Shown piece by piece: positions 24,671 to 32,549 of a DNA stretch of 32,549 nucleotides; the stretch's first letter is position 1; each line of letters opens with the position of its first letter. The notes under the pieces are model-generated. The model was given only the letters and a program-made list of their open reading frames with translations, did no database searches and was not told the origin of the DNA. Made by a program: the position numbers and the translations under genes. This DNA comes from Comamonadaceae bacterium (lineage in GTDB: Bacteria > Pseudomonadota > Gammaproteobacteria > Burkholderiales > Burkholderiaceae_C), in NCBI GenBank assembly GCA_027486755.1, contig JAIXOM010000050.1:1-32549 (forward strand), in the 5' to 3' direction.

Positions 24671-27238
24671 ATGTCGCCCCAGTCCACACCTCGCCCCGAG
24701 CGTGCGCCCTCGGCCTTGTTGGCGGCCTGGCGGCGCTGGTGGAGACGACTCTCACCAGCACGTCAGGACCGTTTCGTCACACTCGGGCCCTTGCTGGCCG
24801 TGGTCCTGTTTCTGGCAGCGGTGACCGCCGCCTTTGCTTATCTGCGCATCGAGGAGATAGACCGCGAAGCCGAGGCGGTGCGCCGCGACGTGGAATACGC
24901 CCAGCAGCGCCTGCGCCTGCGCCTGCTCGAGCGCCAGGAACAGCTCATGCGGCTGACGCGCGATGTGTCCAACCGGGAAATCCGCCTCGCCGATTTTGCG
25001 CAGCAGGCCGAAACCATGGCCAACCAGCATCCGGAATTGCTGGCGGTCAGCTGGGTCGATGCGCGGCGCAGGGTGCGCGCCATTTATGCCTCGCCCAGCG
25101 CCGGGCCGGCCCAACAGAGGCAGGCAGGCGACACGCTGGCGGCCGGCGAAACCGAGCAAACCTTTGGCTTGGTACGCGATCTGCGCCAGCCGGTGTATTC
25201 CCGGCCCCTGGGCGCGGGCAGCGAGACGGCGGCAAGCATCCCCACGCTGCAGCTGCAAATTCCGCTGGACAACCAGGGGCGCTTTGACGGCGTCATCCTC
25301 GGCGAATACTCACTCGACGCCTTGCTGCGCTTTGGTGTGCCGCCGGAGGTCAGCGCGCGCTACGCAGTGGCACTGACCGACGATCAGGGCCAGGTCATGG
25401 CCGGCAGCCTGCCGCCGGCCCGTCCGACGGCGGCCCAGTTACTGCCCTGGTATCAGGAGGCAGCGGTGTACGAAATCCCGGTATCGCCGGTGGGCAATGG
25501 CCTGCTGATCCGAGCCCAGGGCTATCGGACTTCACTGGGGGTGGTGGGCAGCGGATTTTTCTGGCTGGTCAGCGCGCTCAGTGTGCTCACCGTCTGGATG
25601 CTGCTGGGCACCTGGCGTCACACCCGCCGCCGGGTGCAGGCCCAGGAAGCGCTGGTGACTGAAACCAATTTCCGGCGGGCGATGGAAAACTCCATGCTCA
25701 CCGGCATGCGGGCGCTCGATCTTCAAGGACGCATCACCTATGTGAACCCGGCTTTTTGCCAAATGACCGGCTGGAGCGAGCCGGAACTGGTCGGCCGCAC
25801 CGCCCCCTTTCCCTACTGGCCCGACGACGATGTGGACTGGCTGATGGCCCGGCTTGACGAAGAACTGGCCGGCCGCTCGACATCCGGCGGCTTTGAGGTG
25901 CGGGTCAAGCGCAAGGACGGCTCGATTTTTGATGCACGCATGTATGTCTCACCGCTGATCGATCCACGTGGGCAACAGGCCGGTTGGATGACTTCGATGA
26001 CCGACATCACCGAGCCCAAGCGCATCCGGGAAGAGCTGTCCAATTCCTATGAGCGCTTTACCACCGTGCTGGAAGGGCTGGATGCGGCCGTGTCGGTGGC
26101 TCCGCTCGACAGCGCCGAATTGCTGTTCGCCAACCGGCTCTACCGGGCCTGGTTTGGCGGCGATGTGGCCGGCCACCTGCAACTGATCACACAAGCAGGC
26201 ATGCCGGCGGTAGCGCCCAGTGACGACCTGCTCGATCCGGTCGACTCGCTGGCCGGCCTGCCCACCCACACCCTGACCGCCGCTGCGGCTGAAAACGCCG
26301 AGATTTTTGTGCCCGAGCTGGGCAAGTGGCTAGAGGTACGTTCGCGCTACCTCAGCTGGGTCGATGGACGGCTGGCGCAAATGATGATCGCCACCGACAT
26401 CACGCCGCGGCGGCAAGCTGAGGAGCAAGCGGCCATGCAGGCCGAGCGGGCCCAGACGGCCAGCCGCCTGATCACCATGGGTGAGATGGCCTCCTCGGTG
26501 GCACACGAACTCAATCAGCCCCTGACCGCGATCAGCAACTACTGCAAGGGCATGGTCTCGCGCATCGAGCGCGGCAACATCGACACCGCCGATCTGGTCG
26601 GCGCGCTCGACAAGACCGCCCGTCAAGCCCAACGCGCCGGCCAGATCATTCACCGCATCCGCGCCTTCGTCAAACGCAGCGAGCCCAACCGGACGCCCTC
26701 GGAAGTGGCCACCATCGTCAGCAACGCGATGGAGCTGGCCGACATTGAGCTGCGCCGCCACCATGTGCGACTGAGTCACTACATCGCGCCCAGTCTTCCC
26801 AAGATCATGGTCGACCCGATTCTGATCGAGCAGGTGTTGATCAACCTGCTCAAAAACGCGGCCGAATCCATCGAACAGGCCGGCCGCCCCACCGCCCGCC
26901 GCAGGGTCGAGTTGCGGGTCAGCCGCCACCAGACGCCCGACCAGGAGGAGATGGTTGAATTTACCGTGCTCGACTCCGGCCACGGGCTGTCAGAAGAAAA
27001 CAGCAAGCGCCTGTTCGAGGCTTTCTACTCCACCAAGGCCGAGGGCATGGGCATAGGGCTCAAGCTGTGCCGCAGCATCGTGGAGTCCCACCAGGGCCGG
27101 CTGGAGGCCGAGAACCTCTACAATGGTGACGAAGTGTTAGGGTGCCGATTTACCTTCTGGCTGCCCGCCGCCTCAGAGACTGCCGCAGTTGACCCTGGGC
27201 AGTCCGAGGAGTCCGTTGAGGCCTCCCTGCGACGATAA
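24671..27238 (+). CDS. Membrane PAS-domain sensor histidine kinase
   Basis: This is an 855-residue kinase. TM1 (about 36-58) and TM2 (about 290-315) bracket an extracytoplasmic sensor region of about 230 residues, rich in Arg/Gln at its start (coiled-coil-like). A PAS/PAC domain follows (about 332-446: NFRRAMENSML, GRITYVNPAFCQMTGWSE), then a second PAS-like region (about 457-577). The HisKA domain has phospho-acceptor His612 in SVAHELNQPLTAI. The HATPase domain shows NLLKNAAESI, DSGHGL and GMGIGLKLCRSIVE. This is the FixL/DctB-like class. ATG 24671 is preferred over an upstream TTG-initiated extension. It precedes its response regulator by 33 bases and is divergent from aceE, suggesting control of pyruvate metabolism (inference). 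Confidence 0.88.
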   Translation: MSPQSTPRPERAPSALLAAWRRWWRRLSPARQDRFVTLGPLLAVVLFLAAVTAAFAYLRIEEIDREAEAVRRDVEYAQQRLRLRLLERQEQLMRLTRDVSNREIRLADFAQQAETMANQHPELLAVSWVDARRRVRAIYASPSAGPAQQRQAGDTLAAGETEQTFGLVRDLRQPVYSRPLGAGSETAASIPTLQLQIPLDNQGRFDGVILGEYSLDALLRFGVPPEVSARYAVALTDDQGQVMAGSLPPARPTAAQLLPWYQEAAVYEIPVSPVGNGLLIRAQGYRTSLGVVGSGFFWLVSALSVLTVWMLLGTWRHTRRRVQAQEALVTETNFRRAMENSMLTGMRALDLQGRITYVNPAFCQMTGWSEPELVGRTAPFPYWPDDDVDWLMARLDEELAGRSTSGGFEVRVKRKDGSIFDARMYVSPLIDPRGQQAGWMTSMTDITEPKRIREELSNSYERFTTVLEGLDAAVSVAPLDSAELLFANRLYRAWFGGDVAGHLQLITQAGMPAVAPSDDLLDPVDSLAGLPTHTLTAAAAENAEIFVPELGKWLEVRSRYLSWVDGRLAQMMIATDITPRRQAEEQAAMQAERAQTASRLITMGEMASSVAHELNQPLTAISNYCKGMVSRIERGNIDTADLVGALDKTARQAQRAGQIIHRIRAFVKRSEPNRTPSEVATIVSNAMELADIELRRHHVRLSHYIAPSLPKIMVDPILIEQVLINLLKNAAESIEQAGRPTARRRVELRVSRHQTPDQEEMVEFTVLDSGHGLSEENSKRLFEAFYSTKAEGMGIGLKLCRSIVESHQGRLEAENLYNGDEVLGCRFTFWLPAASETAAVDPGQSEESVEASLRR

Positions 27239-27271
27239 ATTTTTCAACCGCCACGCTTTAGCAAGGTTCGC

Positions 27272-27901
27272 ATGAGCTTGATTCCGAAAAAAGGCACGGT
27301 GTATGTTGTTGACGACGACGAGGGCGTGCGCGACTCCTTGCAATGGCTGCTCGAAGGCAAGGACTACCGGGTGCGCTGCTACGACTCGGCTGAAACCTTT
27401 TTGAGCCGCTATGACCCGCGCGAGGTGGCCTGTCTGATCGTCGATATCCGCATGGGCGGCATGACCGGGCTGGAACTGCAAGACCGGCTGATGGAACGCA
27501 AAAGCCCACTACCGGTGGTTTTCATCACCGGTCACGGCGATGTACCTATGGCCGTCAGCACCATGAAAAAAGGCGCGATGGACTTCATCCAGAAGCCTTT
27601 CCAGGAAGAGGCGCTGCTCAGCTTGGTCGAGCGCATGCTCGAACAGGCGCGAGAAAGCTTCAGTGAATACCAAAACAGCGCCAGCCGAGACGCCTTGCTG
27701 GCCAAGCTGACCTCGCGCGAGGCTCAGGTGCTGGAGCGCATCGTCGCTGGCCGCTTGAACAAGCAGATCGCCGACGACCTGGGCATCAGCATCAAGACGG
27801 TCGAAGCGCACCGCGCCAACATCATGGAAAAGCTCAACGCCAATACCGTGGCCGACCTGCTTAAGATTGCCCTGGGCTCAACAACCACCGCCAAAGCCTG
27901 A
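27272..27901 (+). CDS. FixJ/NarL-type response regulator
   Basis: This 209-residue transcriptional regulator pairs with the kinase just upstream. The receiver domain (about 8-125) shows the acidic pocket VVDDDEG, phospho-acceptor Asp58 (LIVDIRMGGMTG), the switch Thr in FITGHGD, and the conserved Lys in FIQKPF. The C-terminal LuxR-type HTH (about 145-205) reads LTSREAQVLERIVAG and NKQIADDLGISIKTVEAHR. The same FixJ-like layout is common for two-component systems of carbon or oxygen metabolism. Probable targets are the aceE promoter region and its own operon, through the repeats at 24540-24605. A strong terminator follows. Confidence 0.92.
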   Translation: MSLIPKKGTVYVVDDDEGVRDSLQWLLEGKDYRVRCYDSAETFLSRYDPREVACLIVDIRMGGMTGLELQDRLMERKSPLPVVFITGHGDVPMAVSTMKKGAMDFIQKPFQEEALLSLVERMLEQARESFSEYQNSASRDALLAKLTSREAQVLERIVAGRLNKQIADDLGISIKTVEAHRANIMEKLNANTVADLLKIALGSTTTAKA

Positions 27902-27923
27902 GCCGCCGAACGATCCACGCCAG

Positions 27924-27947
27924 CGCCCGCTTGATGCGGGCGTTTTT
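27924..27947 (+). terminator. Intrinsic terminator after the response regulator
   Basis: CGCCCGC-TTGAT-GCGGGCG forms a perfect 7-base stem followed directly by TTTTT. It ends the kinase-regulator operon and separates it from folD, which starts 27 bases further on. Confidence 0.85.
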
Positions 27948-27973
27948 CATCCCAGCTTCAGACACCCACCATC

Positions 27974-28825
27974 ATGACGGCCCAACTGATCGACGGTAAC
28001 GCCCTCTCCACCCGCCTGCGCGCCGAAGTGGCACAGCGCGCACTGGCCCTCAAGGCCCGCGGCATCACCCCCGGCCTGGCGGTCGTGCTGGTCGGTGACA
28101 ACCCAGCCAGCCAGGTCTATGTGCGCAACAAGGTCAAGGCCTGCGAGGCGGGCGGTCTGCACTCGGTGCTGGAAAAGTATGATGCCCAGCTGAGCCAGGC
28201 CCAGTTGCTGCAGCGCATCGCCGCCCTCAATGCAGATCCGGCCATCCACGGGATCTTGGTGCAGCTGCCCCTGCCGCCGCACATCGACGCGCAGACGGTG
28301 ATTGAAGCCATTAGCCCGGCCAAGGACGTGGACGGTTTTCATGTGGCCAGCGCCGGCGCCCTGATGACCGGCCTGCCGGGTTTTTGGCCCTGCACGCCCC
28401 ATGGCTGCATGAGGATGCTCGAATCCATAGGGTATGAACTCAAGGGCAAACATGCGGTGGTGATCGGTCGCAGCAACATTGTGGGTAAACCTATGGCCCT
28501 GATGCTGCTGCAGCAAGACGTCACCGTCACCATCTGCCATTCGCGCACGCCAGACCTCAAGGCCCACACCCTGCAGGCCGATGTGATCGTGGCCGCCGTG
28601 GGCAAGCGCAAGGTACTCACCGCCGATATGGTCAAACCCGGCGCCGTGGTGCTGGACGTGGGCATGAACCGCGACGACGAAGGCAAGCTCTGCGGCGATG
28701 TGGACTTTGCTGGAGTCAGCCAAGTGGCCGGCTACATCACCCCGGTGCCCGGCGGTGTCGGCCCGATGACCATCACCATGCTGCTGGTCAATACCCTGCA
28801 GGCGGCCGAGGCAAGCGCCGGCTGA
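27974..28825 (+). CDS. folD: Methylenetetrahydrofolate dehydrogenase/cyclohydrolase FolD
   Basis: FolD is the bifunctional cytoplasmic enzyme that interconverts 5,10-methylene-THF and 10-formyl-THF with NADP+. The 283-residue length is standard. Signatures are [18 protein letters not shown], with the catalytic Tyr49 and Lys53; [21 protein letters not shown]; the dinucleotide loop [14 protein letters not shown]; and [13 protein letters not shown] 27974 lies just after the terminator of the preceding operon, so its promoter must overlap that short gap or lie upstream. Its stop is 1 base away from the stop of the convergent DUF4149-type gene. Confidence 0.96.
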   Translation: MTAQLIDGNALSTRLRAEVAQRALALKARGITPGLAVVLVGDNPASQVYVRNKVKACEAGGLHSVLEKYDAQLSQAQLLQRIAALNADPAIHGILVQLPLPPHIDAQTVIEAISPAKDVDGFHVASAGALMTGLPGFWPCTPHGCMRMLESIGYELKGKHAVVIGRSNIVGKPMALMLLQQDVTVTICHSRTPDLKAHTLQADVIVAAVGKRKVLTADMVKPGAVVLDVGMNRDDEGKLCGDVDFAGVSQVAGYITPVPGGVGPMTITMLLVNTLQAAEASAG

Positions 28826-28826
28826 A

Positions 28827-29258
28827 TCAGCGGCGAGCCAGGCGCCAAAAAGCGGCGCCAGCGCTAAGCCACTGCAGCACCAGCATGGCGCTGCCCAGGC
28901 CATGCCACAGGCGCAGCAACTGGCCCTCGGCGCGGGCCGCCACGATGCGCGGTGCCACCGCCAGCTCTAGCAGCAGGGCCAGCAGGAGACCGGCCACCAC
29001 CGGACGCATCAGGGCCTGTGACAGGGCAGCCAGGGTATAAGAATCAGACCGCGATACAGCCATGAGCAGGAGCAGCCCGCAGCCGCAGGACAGCCAGGTC
29101 TGGGCCGAGAAAAGCCGTGCGGCCATGCTGCCAGCCATGGCCGGACTGGGCAGGTGGGTAAACAGCAGCGGCACCACCACAAAGCACAGCGCAGTCAGAC
29201 TGCCCCACCACAGGCCAGCGGCTAAGGTGGCCCAGCGCAAGCGCTGCAGTTCGGACAT
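28827..29258 (-). CDS. DUF4149/TMEM205-like integral membrane protein
   Basis: This is a 143-residue, four-helix membrane protein. The N-terminal helix ends in a WWGSLTALCFVVVPLLF block, followed by LPSPAMAGSMAARLFSAQTW. That is the G/A-x-LF pattern of the DUF4149 family. Small proteins of this group are found next to greA or carB in many betaproteobacteria (from memory). No biochemical role is known, and no catalytic residues are apparent. It follows greA by 12 bases and is probably in the same transcript, converging with folD. Confidence 0.75.
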   Translation of the reverse strand: MSELQRLRWATLAAGLWWGSLTALCFVVVPLLFTHLPSPAMAGSMAARLFSAQTWLSCGCGLLLLMAVSRSDSYTLAALSQALMRPVVAGLLLALLLELAVAPRIVAARAEGQLLRLWHGLGSAMLVLQWLSAGAAFWRLARR

Positions 29259-29270
29259 CGAAGCTGTGCT

Positions 29271-29747
29271 TTAGCGGTAGCTGACCGAGACAATCTCGTA
29301 GCGCTTGACGCCACCGGGCGCCTGCACCTCGGCGGTATCGCCCTCTTCCTTGCCGATGAGCGCACGCGCGATCGGCGAGCTGACATTGATCAGGCCGAGC
29401 TTGAGGTCGGCCTCGTCCTCACCGACGATCTGGTAGCTCACCTGCTCGCCGCTGATCTCTTCTTCGAGCGCCACGGTAGAGCCAAACACCACCTTGCCAC
29501 CGGCGTTGACCTCGGTCGGGTCGATGACCTGAGCGGCCGAGAGCTTGCCTTCGATTTCCTGGATGCGCCCTTCAACAAAGCCCTGGCGATCCTTGGCCGC
29601 GTCGTACTCGGCGTTCTCACTGAGGTCACCCTGAGCCCGGGCCTCGGCGATCGCAGCGATCACCGCCGGCCGCTCGACCGTCTTGAGCTGATGCAGCTCA
29701 GCCTTGAGCTTCTCGGCCCCGCGTTTGGTGATGGGAAGGGTGGTCAT
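29271..29747 (-). CDS. greA: Transcript cleavage factor GreA
   Basis: GreA rescues backtracked RNA polymerase by stimulating cleavage of the nascent transcript. The 158-residue protein (E. coli: 158) has the N-terminal coiled coil with the acidic tip, [16 protein letters not shown], and the C-terminal FKBP-like domain with [17 protein letters not shown] 29747 has GGAG at good spacing. A frame extension upstream would run through a terminator-like hairpin and is rejected. It lies downstream of carB on the same strand, separated by two hairpins, and a small membrane gene follows. Confidence 0.96.
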   Translation of the reverse strand: MTTLPITKRGAEKLKAELHQLKTVERPAVIAAIAEARAQGDLSENAEYDAAKDRQGFVEGRIQEIEGKLSAAQVIDPTEVNAGGKVVFGSTVALEEEISGEQVSYQIVGEDEADLKLGLINVSSPIARALIGKEEGDTAEVQAPGGVKRYEIVSVSYR

Positions 29748-29762
29748 GAACCGTCTCCAGGG

Positions 29763-29799
29763 AAAAAAGAGAAACCGCCGCCGGTTGCCCGGGGGCGGT
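29763..29799 (-). terminator. Terminator-like hairpin in the greA leader
   Basis: On the minus strand, ACCGCC-c-CCGG-GCAA-CCGG-c-GGCGGT forms a two-part stem with a GNRA-type loop and a single C·C mismatch. It is followed by TTTCTCTTTTTT. The U-rich tract ends a few bases before the greA ribosome-binding site. It is either the end of a short leader RNA or an attenuator for greA. Confidence 0.7.
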
Positions 29800-29835
29800 G
29801 AACGAACTAGGCTTTCGGCGAAGTGTAATGCATGG

Positions 29836-29862
29836 CTACAGCCCGGCATAGCCGGGCTGTAG
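29836..29862 (-). terminator. Hairpin after carB
   Basis: CTACAGCCCGG and CCGGGCTGTAG are perfect 11-base arms with a 5-base loop, 4 bases after the carB stop. There is no U-tract, so it may be a Rho-assisted or mRNA-protecting structure rather than a strong intrinsic terminator. Confidence 0.6.
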
Positions 29863-29866
29863 GGTG

Positions 29867-32549
<2,683 letters not shown>

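Overview
The window is about 32.5 kb of high-GC chromosome from a betaproteobacterium, most likely Burkholderiales and probably a Comamonadaceae-like lineage. The evidence is the GC-rich coding bias, a pyruvate dehydrogenase operon whose E3 carries its own lipoyl domain, a betaproteobacterial-type proteasome homolog, and the overall housekeeping content. Both edges cut genes: mfd at the left lacks its N-terminal third, and carB at the right lacks its N-terminus.

Layout. 1-4.6 kb (+): mfd 3' part with an in-frame tandem repeat array, a phd/vapC-type toxin-antitoxin pair, serB and trxC. 4.7-5.9 kb (-): psd and a small downstream gene. 6.1-8.3 kb: an exported NlpC/P60 hydrolase (+), a small membrane-anchored unknown (-), and a HAD phosphatase (+). 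8.4-12.5 kb (+): glpK, a small putative exported protein, and a RecQ-family helicase with an unusual C-terminal domain. 12.5-17.3 kb looks like an accessory segment. It holds a three-gene lipid-linked-sugar cassette (GT2-GtrA fusion, GT39, PAP2), a decayed copy of the lpdA 3' end joined to a transposase start, and a RHH/ParE-type toxin-antitoxin pair. 17.4-24.4 kb (-): the operon aceE-aceF-proteasome homolog-lpdA. Divergent from it, 24.7-27.9 kb (+), is a PAS histidine kinase plus FixJ-type regulator. The right end holds folD (+), then carB, greA and a DUF4149-type membrane protein (-).

How the genes fit together. aceE, aceF and lpdA give the three enzymes of the pyruvate dehydrogenase complex. 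A predicted Thr-protease of the bacterial proteasome family (BPH) sits inside this operon and overlaps the lpdA start by 4 bases. The divergent two-component system shares the upstream region of aceE, so it is a candidate regulator of the operon.

Most interesting points: the BPH gene in the PDH operon; GC-rich palindromic elements inserted in frame, as inverted pairs, in three linkers of AceF and LpdA, with a related element plus 42-base tandem repeats in Mfd; the duplicated lpdA 3' end flanking a toxin-antitoxin pair; a RecQ fused to a degenerate phosphoribosyltransferase-like domain; and a terminator-like hairpin in the greA leader. No rRNA, tRNA or CRISPR array was seen.
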